From positions 930,001-994,000 of the forward strand of contig JAKJXP020000001.1 of NCBI GenBank assembly GCA_022225965.2: DNA of 64,000 nt, read 5' to 3'. The notes beneath the pieces were generated by a model. The model was not told the origin of the DNA. It did no database searches and saw only the letters and a list, made by a program, of their open reading frames with translations. Numbering within the stretch: the first letter of the stretch is position 1; the number at the start of each line of letters is the position of its first letter. Source of the stretch: Diatrype stigma. Lineage: Eukaryota; Ascomycota; Sordariomycetes; Xylariales; Diatrypaceae. Position numbers and translations under genes: made by a program. Shown in pieces: positions 1-11,872 of this stretch.

Positions 1-3000
1 AAATTATCATAACTTATTTTAATTACTTAAAAATGGCAATATTTACGACTTGCTTAACATTTACGAAACGGATAAAATATATATAGCGGTAAATCCGAAC
101 GCGGATTCCGTAAATAAAGCTATTTCAAAAAATGTCGATACATGCAATAAAGCGGCGGTTTTTAATTTATTTATTAAAACATTTAAATTAAACCGCTTAA
201 AGAAAAACAATAAAAATGATCCGTTATTTCCGGAACCGAATATACCGTTATAAACAATTTAATTAAACGTTATTTATTATTTTTTAATGCCATTTATGCG
301 GTAAATTCTTTTTAATAAGTTCAATTAATTTTGCGTTTTATTTTTTTTTGCGTATCTTATATTTTATTTTTATAGCAAAGCCGATTTTATTAAGCTTCGG
401 TAATGTATTATTAAATATTAAAACTATTTTAATTATGTTATGCATTAAAAAAATAATCGCTTTATTAAGCATTATACTTTTCGATATATTGCATTAAACA
501 TTTTAATACGTAAATAAATCCGTAATTATAGCCGTTATTTTACGAATAAAGAATTTAATTTATTCATTTTTAAGCGCCAATTATAAAAGACTCTTAAAAA
601 TTCGGACAAATTTAAGGCATAAATTATTTTTAATTGCATTATCCGGTTTGCAGGTATTATTAAAGGCATTCGTTCTTTTTGGTATAAGCATCGGCAAAAA
701 TTAAAAGCCTTTTTTTATTATTTAAAGCTGCCGTTTGCGTTTATTACTTTAAGTTCGGCAAATCTTTATTAATAAAGCTTATATCGTTATATGCCCGAAT
801 TTAATCGATAAAAGCAATTAAATAAACATAAACGAATAAGTTTATTTCGACGCTTATTACGTAAGAATTTTCATATTACTGCGTAATATTTCTTTTTTCG
901 AACTACCTTGTTTCGAAAAATCGTATTGGCGGAAAAATTTAATTTCGGCGACTTTTAATACCGCTTTGAATAATAAAATCGTAATAACGATTACGTTTAT
1001 GGATTGTATTAATTTAAAGATAGCCTTTTTCCGGATATGAATATATAAAAAGGTCGGAATATATATGCTAAGGTTTAAAGCTATTATATTATTGCCATAA
1101 ATCCTAAGTTCTAGAAAATCGGCCGCGGCAATATAAATGATAATCCGTTATATATTAATTTTTTTTATACGGAGCTTACGTAATAATGATTAAATAATAT
1201 CGTAAACCGCTGTTAACGTTATAAGTATTTTATTACGTATTATTTCCGGATTATTAAAAAAGCGGCTAACGAAGTTCGGAAAAAGGGCGAAAAATTGCTA
1301 AATTCCGTTTGCCGCTTTAATTTTTTATGCTTTATACGAAACGAATCTCGCGTTATTAAAATGAAAAATAAGTTTTAGTAATTATTTAATGCCGTACGTA
1401 ATAATATTTATTTCAACCAGTTTAATCCATTAATAATTATATCGTAATTAACTAATACGGATATTTTTCCGTATATTAACGATGCGGATGTTATTAATTA
1501 TGTAGCTAAATATTACGGCAAATCCGAATAATAATTTGCTATATATATTTAAATTGCTTAATTTATTTTGCCGCATATAATTAATAATAATCCCATATTT
1601 TCGTTTATTTTTAAGCTTATAAATAAGTTTATCGGAAAAAGGAATTATTTTATTTAAGAGGTTTATTATTATTTGTTATAGCTTTTTTTGTAAGAAAATA
1701 GTCGTATAATACGTAACGTCGATTGTCGCCCTTTTAAAAAGCATGTTCGAATTCTGGATCTTAATAGCGAAAGCAATAAGGTTAAAAAAAGCGCTATAGC
1801 TTGGGAAAAATATAAGCAAAAAGGTATATATATGGAATACGTTTCGTATTTCGAGTTCGTCGAGCGCTGGGATTTTAAAGATTAGGACTTTAAAAAATGG
1901 CATATTATTAATGCGTAGCCTAAAATATTAAATTATTTCTTTCGTTATAAGCCTATTCGAACTTATCAGCAATTCTTTGATTTTTATCGAATAAAGCTAT
2001 TATTAAATCATTCTTATTGTTATATTAACGAATTATTAATTAATAACGAAATTAAGTTCGACAATTATATCGCAATATATATACATTATATGTAACATTA
2101 TATTTATAAAAATAATTATTACGGCACGATTAATCGAGAAAATGTTTAGCCCGATAATAAAAAATTCGAGCCTGGCTTAAATAATGCGAATAATATTATT
2201 TTGGAAAATTGGCAATACATTATTCGAATAATGCCAAATTTTTTGTCCGAATAAAAAAACGCTAAATTGCTTAATTGCCGTAACATTAATATTAATTACG
2301 ATTAATTCTTTTATATTAATCGATACGTTTATAAGAACTTCGCTAGCGGTAGTTATTAAGAAAAACGCCGCAAAGAATATCCCGACGATTACGATATTAA
2401 GAATTTGCCATTAAATATAATTAAAACCTTAAATTCCAAATAACGAATTATATATAATATAATAATTGGTTATTATTAAAGCTTTTTTGCCGGTAACTAA
2501 TTAAAGCAATTATTATTATATATTAATAATAATGGTAAAATTAAAAAGTTTTATTTTATTAAAATTATATCGTTATATTTTTAGCAGTTATTTATAATAA
2601 GCAAATCGTTCGTAATTCGAATTGTTCCAATTGGCGTAATTAATAATTAAATTGGCGGCCAGATATTGCATTTTTTGTTTCGCTTATTTATCGATGGCAA
2701 ATATAAGCCCTTAATAAAAAATGCTAGCTTGTTAAATATTTTGTAACGGCGTTTTCGTAACGTTTATTTTTTTATTATCGACGAAAAAAGTATATTCGGC
2801 TTGCAAAACTTAAACTAAATTAACCGGCGGCTTTAAAAAATTTTTCTTAATTGCCGTAATAATTATTTTGGCGGTTTAAATATATTGCTTGTCGGAAATT
2901 TCTTTTAATTATTTTCCGTTATGAATAAGTTGTTATATATTTTTAAATAATTAATTAAATATTACGACATTACTAAATACGGGCTATATAAAGTTTTTAA

Positions 3001-3901
3001 ACGTTCGGTATTTTTTATTACTATTTAGCGTCAATAAGGATCCGAATAAGCCCGATTTTGCAAAGCTTTATTAAAGTTACGACAATTTAAGGTTTTTGCT
3101 ACTTTTTAAAAGTTATTAACGTTTAAATGCGTTATAAAGCTTTTTTTTGCCGAAATTATAAGTTTCGATAATATTATATATATTTATTTTATTAAGGTTC
3201 GTATTAATTAATATAACCATAATTATATAATACGGTTTGCAAATTTAATTATTTAGGTTTATACCAAACATAAAGGATTTGATATAAATAAGGCCGTTTT
3301 TCTTAATGCTAGCAACCTTTTTAAGAATTTTCTTATTTGCATTAAATGCCGGATTATGTTAATACGTAACTTATAGGGCTATATCGGTTTTATAAACGGA
3401 ATTTAAAATACGGTATACGATATTTTTTAAACTTAAGGCTTAAACGTTATAAGTAATATTTCGAAAGTTATTATAATAACTTTTAATAACTATATTGGCC
3501 CGGCATTTATTAATTCGAATAGCCGCGAATTTCGTAACGATTAAGGCAAGGCTGTCGTGTTTATTTTTTGAATTCGATAGAATTTTGTCGTAAAAGGTAT
3601 TACTTATTACCGAAAATAATTTTCCTTACTTATTGCATATGCCATTATAATGCATAAATTTTAAGGCATTACTTTGCGCCAAATAATATACGATATTTCG
3701 GATCGTAAATTTATTATTGGACTATTATATATAGCCGTTTTTAAAATGTTTGCATTATAGGACTTAATGTTCGATGTTTCATTTAATTGCGGCCGTTTTT
3801 ATTACGAAAATAATTATTCGTTTATATAAATAAAACTTAATAATTATAATATCCATTTAAAGCATATTTTAATTCGGCTTTTATATGCAATTTACTTTTA
3901 A
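1..3901 (+). pseudogene. Helitron Rep-helicase (RepHel), RIP-degraded, 5' end outside window
   Basis: Remnant of the rolling-circle transposase/helicase of a Helitron. One forward frame can be followed with stops mostly at former Gln/Trp codons. The Helitron-like N domain lies at about 600-1600. The HUH motif at 992-1000 reads Tyr-Val-Tyr where the family has His-x-His, as expected from CAT/CAC to TAT/TAC. The catalytic-tyrosine box is near 1500-1530 (NYVAKYYGK). A PIF1-type helicase follows: degraded Walker A (GxGGTGKS type) at about 2515-2565, then Walker B with IDE at about 2770-2790, and the late 'HKSQG' helicase motif at about 3650-3690. The frame ends at TAA 3899-3901, 21 bp inside an antisense ORF. 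The 5' end lies upstream, and I could not find the 3' CTRR/hairpin terminus. The family call is strong. No activity is possible with these stops. Confidence 0.88.
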
Positions 3902-4603
3902 TAATTTCTTATTTATTAATTTAATAGCGATAATTTTAATAGCAGCAGTTTTTATAACATTAGCTTTATTTCGTAAAAAACTTTTAAATATAAATGCAAT
4001 AGCTTTTTTTTTTATTACGGCAATTTTTCGTATTTTTTATGTTTTTTTAGCTTAATTTTGTATTTCCTTTTTTATTTATAAATATATGCTAAATATTTCG
4101 CCGCCTTATAATTGTAGCCGTTTATTTCCAATCCAGATCGTATATAGCTTAGCCGTAATTGGATTAATGTTTTCGTCGTAAATGTTTGGCCTATCGTTCT
4201 TTTTGGTTCGAAACTTTGCGAATATGTTATTTTTAAAGATACATGTTTTTCTTAACATTTTGTAATTTTCGCATTTATGTTTTATAGCATTAGCTTTGGA
4301 AATAAACCAGCAGCCATAAAACGGCTATATGTAATAAACGTTAACTTTATATTGCTAATACGGCGTAATATTGGGTTATTTATAAGCTTAAATATATAAG
4401 GCCGCTTTAGTATTTATATTAATTAATAAGAAATGCATAATCTTGCTTATAAAAAGGCCGATTTTAATAGTTACGTATATTTCGTATACTTGTACCGGCA
4501 ATTTTTTATCGGTCGTATAGGTCGAAAATAATTGGGGCCCGATTATTATATTTCAAAACTTGGCATCCGTAATGTTCCATTTAATAAATCGTTTTTAAGC
4601 CAT
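3881..4603 (-). pseudogene. Unrecognised 241-codon antisense ORF abutting the Helitron
   Basis: An ATG at 4603-4601 opens a single frame of exactly 241 codons, ending at TAA 3883-3881. The roughly ten internal stops look like TAA/TAG/TGA from RIP of CAA, CAG, TGG or CGA. No frameshift is needed. The product starts Met-Ala-(stop, former Gln)-Lys-Arg and has a middle section with 'RPNIYDENINPITAKLYTIW' and a Lys/Glu-rich, probably helical, C-terminus. I do not recognise the family. Its 3' end overlaps the last 21 bp of the Helitron RepHel frame, so it is either cargo of the Helitron or an accessory gene of it. I saw no membrane segment or signal peptide. Confidence 0.55.
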
Positions 4604-5494
4604 TTCTGTTAAAAACGTAATAATTAAATAAAATAATGCCTATATATTATTAATATGCGATTTATATAAATACGTATAATAAGTATATATTTAAATAAAA
4701 GTAGCATTTAATTTAATTAATACCGTAAATTCTTTATAAAAACGATAAAGCTAATAAGGTATAATAAAAAAAAATATATCGATTGGCTTTTTAAAAATAT
4801 CGATAATTTGCTTAATACTGGCATAGTTAATAATAATTTAAATAAGCTTTTGGTTTTTTTTAAGCGTACGATAAAATGGGCTTTTTTCGATATTAAGAAT
4901 AGGAATATTACGAATAAGCGGCTTAGGTTTTTAATGATGGCTTTTATTATTAAAAATAAAAATATGCGAGATTTAACGAATTAATTCCTATATTTTTTCG
5001 TTCTTAATTGTATTAATAATAAGTCGTAATTTGCGGTTATTCATAATGGCTGTTATGTATAAAAGACTTAATTTAAATAGTAATGTATTAAAAATGAATT
5101 AAAGCTAACGGATAAAGTAAAGTTGCTATATAAAAGGTTAAAGCTTAAAAGTTAAAAATATTAAATAAAAAAATTTACCTTATATGTTATAATAGGTTTG
5201 GCTTATTTAAGTAATTTGCAATTATCTTATTTAAGGCATGTATTGTATTTACTGTATTGCTATAATTAAGGAAAATGCTAGTTGCAATTATTAAAGCTTA
5301 CTTATATAATACTTATAAACCAAATTCCTAATTAGACCTAATTGATTTATTTATAAGCCAAATTTTTAGCTAGATTTAATTTACCTGCTTATTTATTATA
5401 CCTTTATTGCCAGGTCGTTTTTTTTCGAAAAGTTCATTTTATACTATTGCAATAACTTATATATTATTCGTTTTAGTCGTTGCCATTTATAATT
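4604..5494. other. AT-rich spacer, no gene seen
   Basis: Roughly 890 bp between the antisense ORF and the next degraded frame. It is very AT-rich with short T and A runs. I find no reading frame that RIP-type stops would explain, and no recognisable repeat. If the Helitron includes the antisense ORF, its 3' terminus (CTRR preceded by a short hairpin) should lie here, but RIP makes it unrecognisable by eye. Confidence 0.5.
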
Positions 5495-6895
5495 ATGTCG
5501 TCGTATCCCGTTATTTATAAGCATTGCAATACAGGATTATTCGATAGCTTATTAATTACAATTTATAGCAATAAAACTTTTTAACGCCAAATTATTAATT
5601 ATTACGTTTTTCCTGCCGATAAAATCCTTACCTTTAATTACGACCTAAATATTAGCCCTTATTTTATGGACAGTAGCGATGGATTTTTCCGTAATATTAA
5701 AATGCTTAATTATATAAATGCGGTAACTTTTAAGATTCGAATTGCCGAATTATGATTTGCTTTAAATTATAAGTTCCAATCCGAATACCTATTTAAAAAT
5801 GAAATTAAAGGCATGGCCTTATTTATTATTAAATGCGTTAATTCGTTTAAGTTATTATTTATATTCGAAATTAATTCGGGATATATTATAGGAAAAAATA
5901 ATAAAACGACATATAATATTAATAAGCCGACGTTTATTTGAATGCCGCAATAAATACTTTTAAGCCTATCCGAATATTAGATTAGCGTTTTGCATTGAAT
6001 GCTTTAAAAAATGCTCCTAGTTTTCGATTTGCTAGCAATTCATAATACGTACCAAAAAATTTAATAGGTATATTACGATTTCTAGAAAAAGTTCGCTTTA
6101 AATAAACCTTGCCTTATTATTATCGTCTTTATAAATAAGCTTCCGTAATAAAATAATAAATGGACCTATAATTTTTGAATTGCTTATTTTTTTAAGGCTT
6201 TATTTATGGATTTCTTTTACGTAAAGCAATAGTATAATAATAATTACGATTAAATTATTACGTCGTCGAATATATTAGGTAATTAAAAAAGAATAATTAA
6301 AAGACATATCGGCTTTAAAAATAAAAAGTCGGATAAACGCAATTAAGCAATTAATAATTAATTTAATTAACTTATTATCGTTAATTCCGATTTATCGTCG
6401 GATATTGTTCGTATTTTTCTTTATAAACGCCAGCTTTCGTTTAATTCCAGTTTGGTACAGCAATTACGTCGCTTATTTCTTATGTTTTTTTAAAGCCGCT
6501 TTTGCCAGTTCCTTTTTTAATAGCCCTTTTCTTAATAGCCCCCCTTTTAATAATCATCATTAATGCGGTCTTGGCCGTTTTTGGATTTCGCCTTTCGATT
6601 ACGACTACCTATGGATAATAAAAGGCTGGATGCTTTACGTAAATACGAATATTATACGCCTTATTTGGAACACGGGCTTTCGATCAAATACTTAGCAAAC
6701 GAATTATATCCTTTATTTCCCGTAGGCTAAAAAAGATGGGATTCGTATTTTCGCGATTTTTAACGATAAAATAATTAAAGAGGCTATAAATACGAACTAT
6801 ATTTATGCAATAAATTATATTAAGTTATTGCGCTTAGGTTTAAAAAAAGGTTAACGAAAAACGTTATTTATAAGGCTTAAGTTATCGGTAATTAA
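5495..6895 (+). pseudogene. Unrecognised 467-codon intronless ORF, RIP-degraded
   Basis: Starts at ATG 5495 (Met-Ser-Ser-Tyr-Pro). One frame runs to TAA 6893-6895, exactly 467 codons, with about 30 internal stops, nearly all TAA/TAG/TGA at places where Gln, Trp or Arg fit. The true stop may be further on: the frame stays open to a TGA near 6990. The product would be soluble, with many Asp/Asn, Tyr and Phe residues, a Pro/Arg-rich middle (about 6400-6600) and a C-terminal part containing 'LRKYEYYTPYLEHG' and 'RWDSYFRDF'. I do not recognise a domain. That it was RIPed suggests a repetitive or element-borne gene, but it may be a single-copy gene hit by RIP leaking from neighbours. Confidence 0.55.
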
Positions 6896-7168
6896 TATAA
6901 TCTTAAGCAAAAAATTGTAACAACGGAAACGATTAATCGCAGGCAAAAACGTTCGAGGTATTTTCCAAGCCTGAATTTCTGGATTTGATTTCCGTATTAC
7001 ATTACCTTTACAAAATAACCTCCGGTTAGGTTTTAACATTTTACGCCAACCCAAAAAATAAGCAAATAAAATGGCCCAGCAATCCCAAAAAAATCGCTCC
7101 GCGCGGGAAATTTTTTTGACCCGGAGAAAAAAAAAAAAAGGTCCCCGAAGCTTACGTAGGGCCGTACC
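6896..7168. other. Spacer left of LINE-D, partly un-RIPed
   Basis: Contains a less mutated stretch with a GC-rich patch (CTCCGCGCGGG near 7096), an A13 run near 7126 and CCCCGAAGC near 7143. No coding frame is convincing beyond the possible C-terminal extension of the preceding ORF. It ends where the poly-T (poly-A on the minus strand) of LINE-D begins. Confidence 0.5.
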
Positions 7169-9402
7169 TTTTTTTTCTTTTCGTAACGGTTAAAAAAATT
7201 TTATTTAATTAAGAAAAATCAGAAATAATGCAACGGGCGTCGGTATTTTTTATAAGGCATAAATGGCTTTTCTTCGTTATTTAAGGTTTTTTAAAGTTTA
7301 ATTAATAATAAAAACTGTTGCTTAATTTTAAGCGGGATTTTAATAACGTATTTAATTTTCTTATACTTTCTTTTAATAACGGATAATAAATTTCGTTACG
7401 AAAAGAAACGTTTAGCGAAATTCGAAGGTATTTATGGCTTACGGGTTTTCGTTTAATGCTGGTCCTTAAGATCGTAATTTTCGTATAAGTTAATTTTAAC
7501 GTTATATAACGGAAATATCGTTTTATTTTAAGAGGTTTTTAATTTCGTTAATATCTTGCATTTATTAAAAACGTATAACGTTTAATTAAAGGTATTTATT
7601 AATAAATGCGATAATTTTGCAGCAATTTGCGCGGCCTTTTTTAGCATAAGGTAAACGGTTTAAAACTTAAAAAGGAAATAATATTAAATCTTAAATATTA
7701 AATCAGCTAAAAAAAAGTATATAAATAAGGTTTAATACAAGATTTTAAAATGGTTTTTTGCGAGTCAAGTTGTTAAGGTATAAAAATGCACAGATTATTT
7801 GTTTCGCTTAGCCTAACGCCTTAACGGCGGCGGCTTAAGGAAGATAAGGGGGGAAATTATTCTTAATAAGAACAAAGTATTGTATTAATTGTATTGTATT
7901 AAATTGGATTATATTGGTTCGGATCGACCGAAAATGCTACCCTTTATAAAGCAACGGAAACAATTAAATTAAGGTAAAAACGTAATTGTATTGTTTAGAT
8001 TTAAGTATGCCGGTCGCGTTTAATAAAAAGGTTTATTTAATTTAATGGCTTAGCATTATAACTGCTTCTGCTCTTTTAATAGAAATTGCTTTTTATTTAG
8101 CAGTTTAATCGATTCGTTTTAAGAACATAAAGTTATAAATACGTATAGAAATGTCGTCCATTATATATATAACGATAAGGCGTTGCGTTTTCGTTTTTTG
8201 CTTTTATTTCTTACGTTTTACGAAATTCTTTAAAGCGCTTAATATTTATGTATTAAGTTATTACCGTTTTTACTGCTTTCTTATTTTTTAACGTATAAAA
8301 GAAGTCGTTGCAGTTTAATAACGATAATAGCCCGAAGACTTTTCGAAGCCGTCGTCGGTTCTTTCGATATAACGAACAAAAAAGCATAACATATGCCGCG
8401 GCACATTTCCGAAACGTAACCGCAATGGCAAAGCGGCATTATTACGTCGGAAACGCGGCAATTAAATAAATACGAATTTAATTTGATTTTATTAATTCGT
8501 AATTAAAAAAATAAAAACGTTTCGTGTTTATAAAGGCCGTTATACTTTTTTAATTTATCGTTAATTTATTTTATAATTACTATTTTTGCATTTCGTTAAC
8601 GTTTCGGTTTAAATATTTTTTAAGTTTATTATTATTATTTTATTTATTTTTAAGGTTTTAATTCGATATAATACCGCTTAATTATTCGTTTAATTACGTT
8701 CCGTACTCGCAAAGCCTTTCATATTATGCTGCGTTGGCTTTTTGTTTTTTTAATATCGTAATTTCGTAATTTAATTATTTCCGGTTTTTTTCGTTAATGC
8801 TTTTTAGCGGTAATTTCAATTATCATTTAATTTTTACGTATATATTACATATAAGTTGCGTTTTTTTATTACGTTTATGCGAACCTTAAATTCGGCCGTT
8901 CTCTTAAAGAAATATAGGTTTATTAGCGACATATTAGCTTCGGTTTCGAACAGCGTTAAGGAAAACCCTTTATATGTTTCGTATACGTAACGTAAGCATA
9001 ACCTTTATATAACTTTTAAGCTTCTCGTACTTTCTTTCGACTTATTTCTTAAAATGTATTATATTATAGCTTCGAAAGTTATTATGAATTTAATAATTAT
9101 GATATACATTTACCGTATACGGGCGATATTATAGCTTTACGTTAATCTTACGAATTTAATAAATATAAGTTATTATGGTTTTAATTTAACTTAAAGTCGA
9201 TTAAGGTATTTCTTTTATATGAGCCTTTTGTTTATTTAAATTCCAACAAATTTAAAGCTTTCGACGGATTTTATTTCGATATTATTAAATTATATGCGTT
9301 ATTATAACGTTTTATAAGTTTAAATTAAATATATAAATATTGTTATTGTTATTATTATTCTTACGCCGATTGTCTATTTATATATATAAAGGCATATGGT
9401 AT
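7169..9402 (-). mobile_element. LINE-D, 3' half (C-terminus of RT polyprotein, 3' UTR, poly-A)
   Basis: Minus-strand continuation of the LINE whose 5' half is at 41846-45300. Between about 9350 and 8300 the minus strand carries the region that follows the RT catalytic core in Tad1-like ORF2 proteins: a 'VESFKFVGI' box (about 9260), a thumb-like segment, and a Leu-Glu-Thr-Glu-Ala box followed by Asn-Leu-Tyr (about 8900). I could not identify an RNase H domain, unlike in the other LINE family here. The element ends in T8CT4 at 7169-7181, a poly-A tail on the minus strand. Its TSD is not resolved. LINE-A inserted at 9402/9403. Confidence 0.7.
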
Positions 9403-9613
9403 TATTCTCTTATAACTTTCTTTTCTTACTTATATACTTTGTTAAGACTCGTTTTTGCATAGTTCTTTTTTATATCGTAAGTCTTATTTATTTCTGCCTT
9501 TGGATTAAGCAAATCTATCGAGGATATCGGATACCGTTTACCTTTAACGGCCCTTAATCTTTCCGTAATAAACCTCCGGAATAGGTTTTAAGAAACCGGC
9601 TTTTATTATTTTT

Positions 9614-9929
9614 ATAAATCCATTTACGATGTTTAATAATAATAACGACAACCATTCGAAAGCTATTCCTTTCGTTTTAAAAAAGCCAAACGACAAAGCG
9701 GCAATAGCAAGATTTAATGTTTCGAAAAAAATATAAATCCTAGGGAAATCTCCTTATTTAATTCCTTTTGGAAACCTTTAAAGACTTTTTAATAAATTCC
9801 ATTTTAATTGCGATTAAATTGATACGTAAAAAAAAGAAAAAAAGCACCCAAGCCAAATTCGAAATATTTACGACTTATTCCTTATTTTTCGATATTGCCC
9901 GAAATGCATTCTAATAATTCATGTTAATA
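9614..9929 (+). pseudogene. LINE-A ORF1 (gag-like), N-terminal part
   Basis: Start codon degraded to ATA at 9614 (ATG in LINE-E at 51816). It encodes the Asn-rich N-terminus typical of this family here (Asn-Pro-Phe-Thr followed by a run of Asn) and then a Lys/Pro-rich stretch. It is interrupted after 9929 by the pogo-like transposon. By analogy with Tad1, ORF1 would bind element RNA. Confidence 0.7.
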
Positions 9930-9931
9930 TA

Positions 9932-11870
9932 AGATCAATTACCCCTTTACGGACAAACCCCCTAAAAAGCCACTCGAATTTGAAATTATCCCTAACCCTC
10001 CTATTATATTCAACCCACCCATTCTCCATCAGATTCCGACGATTCTTCTTCCGAATCAGAACCCAATACCTCAATACATTCCTAAGTCTTATCGTCATTT
10101 GTACTGGCTTATACCGGTACTTTTTCTACCTAATTTCGAAAAGTAACCGTTAAAGGTTCCGGTATTGCCCCTACCATCTTCGCCTTTACCTCCTTAATCC
10201 TTTTTATACGTACAAAGCCCTCGTTCGGGTCCGCCATAATTCGTTTCCGCTTTTTCGGAGCCGTTCTTTCCAGTATTGCCGTTAATTGTTACACTTTAAG
10301 TTCCGCCGCCGAAAGTTAATTAATCCTATCGTCAAGTGCCTTATTAAGCTTTCGGAATAACAGCCGCGATATAACGTTACCAAAAATAAGGTCGATAAAA
10401 TAAAAGTTGGACTCGATCTTATGTACCTCCTTAAACGACTTAGGTATAAATACGGTCATTCCAGTCATTAAAGTAACGAAGTTAGGCCTAAAAATACGAT
10501 AAGCGCCGGGATAATAAGTATCATATCCAAAGGAATACCTTGGATTAAGAAAGGATTCCGAAAGGGCTGGTTCCTATCGACTGGCCACATTTCATTTGCC
10601 CTCCATACGGTTCTGATATACCGAAGTACCATAATTCGATTCTAGGCCTATAAAAGGACGTATAAAAAGTTCACCTTATCCGCATCGTCGGATAAACGTC
10701 CAAACAGCCGAAGCCGAAGCTTACGCCGAAAAAACCCCTTAAGGGCCGAAAATATACCCACATTTAAGGGCTAAAATATATAAAACGAATAGGCAGAAAA
10801 GAATATAACCCAAATTTTATAAAGCAAACAAAGCCATATAAAATCGTCGGATATATGGTTGCCGTAACCGTCGAAAATAAATAAGCGCCATTAATCGGAA
10901 TCGTCGGGCTTCGTATACGAAATAAAGACCTCATTTAGCCACTTTATTGCGATATCGTTATTCGTTTACCCATTCGAGGATATAATGAAATACCAATCTT
11001 CGTATGGTTAATCCTTCTTATTAGGAAACCATTATTATTATATATTTGCCCCGGCGAAAATAATAAAAGGCGGAAAAACTTTACCGTTAATACTAATATA
11101 TGTCAATATAATTATCCATTTACGTTTAAAGGGATCTTTAAGATGTATGTACTTTTTATAGGCAGCCCTAAGCACGAAGGAATTATTCTTAATCCCTTTC
11201 ATTAAGCCGAATTCATCGGCGTTATATCGAAACCGCGAAGAAATATCCTTAATTTCGTTTATATTAAGGTAACCCATTAAAACATCGAAACATTATACCG
11301 AAGCTCCATTTAAACGTTTATAATCGATAATTTTACCCTTAATGGTTTTTACGGAAAGGTTCCGAACGAAAAAACCGTAATACCAATTCTTTCCGAAATA
11401 TATAACGCTGCCGTTATAAATAAAAAAGCGCTAAGCGAAAAGCCGAAAGCAAAAATAAAATAACGCGTACCTTAGGTTGCCTTAAATTACGATCCAATCG
11501 GTTAGGAATTATTCTTAGGCTTTACTAAGCTTTTAACGAACCTTATTAACGTCTTTACGAATAGGTAAGCCTTTAATACGGCGTATAACGTAATTGCGAC
11601 TAACCTGGTAAATAATGAAGGACCTCCGAATAAAGGCCCCATTTTTTACGCTTTAAATAGCAGCGGCGGCTCGAAATTAAACGGAGGCTTACATATCGTT
11701 GAAATCGTCGGATTCCGGAGATGAAAATGATAAGTTTCCTTTTCGATGAATAAAGAAAAGGAAAAGGGTTATATAAACGAACAAATCAATAAAGAAATAA
11801 AAACGCGTTCGCAAAATCAGTAAATTGTCTGGCACCTAAATGGGACTGCCCAGGGAAGGATGATTGATCT
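9932..11870 (-). mobile_element. pogo/Fot1-type DNA transposon, 1,939 bp
   Basis: Bounded by TA target duplications (9930-9931 and 11871-11872) inside LINE-A. The LINE sequence reads on across it: CATGTT before, AATAATGGGCCC after. Terminal inverted repeats begin AGATCAATTACCCC on the left and AGATCAATCATCC (reverse complement) on the right; only about the first 13 bp match well. It contains one minus-strand transposase frame. Length, TA target and domains fit Fot1/pogo elements of the Tc1/mariner superfamily. Confidence 0.82.
10010..11694 (-). pseudogene. pogo-like transposase (HTH plus DDE_1), RIP-degraded
   Basis: ATG at 11694, probable stop TGA at 10012-10010. The N-terminal third has the helix-turn-helix/CENP-B-like DNA-binding region, including 'YQVSRNYVIRRIKG' (about 11570-11620). 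The DDE core starts with 'YNADEFGLM' (about 11210), followed by 'RKWIIILTYISINGKVFPPFIIF' type sequence (about 11060-11130). The second catalytic box, 'LDGHGNH'-like, is near 10860. The C-terminus is acidic and Ser/Glu/Asp-rich (about 10020-10070). Stops fall mainly at Gln/Trp positions. The span is not a multiple of three, so at least one indel is present. It would have cut and pasted the element at TA sites. Confidence 0.8.
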
Positions 11871-11872
11871 TA

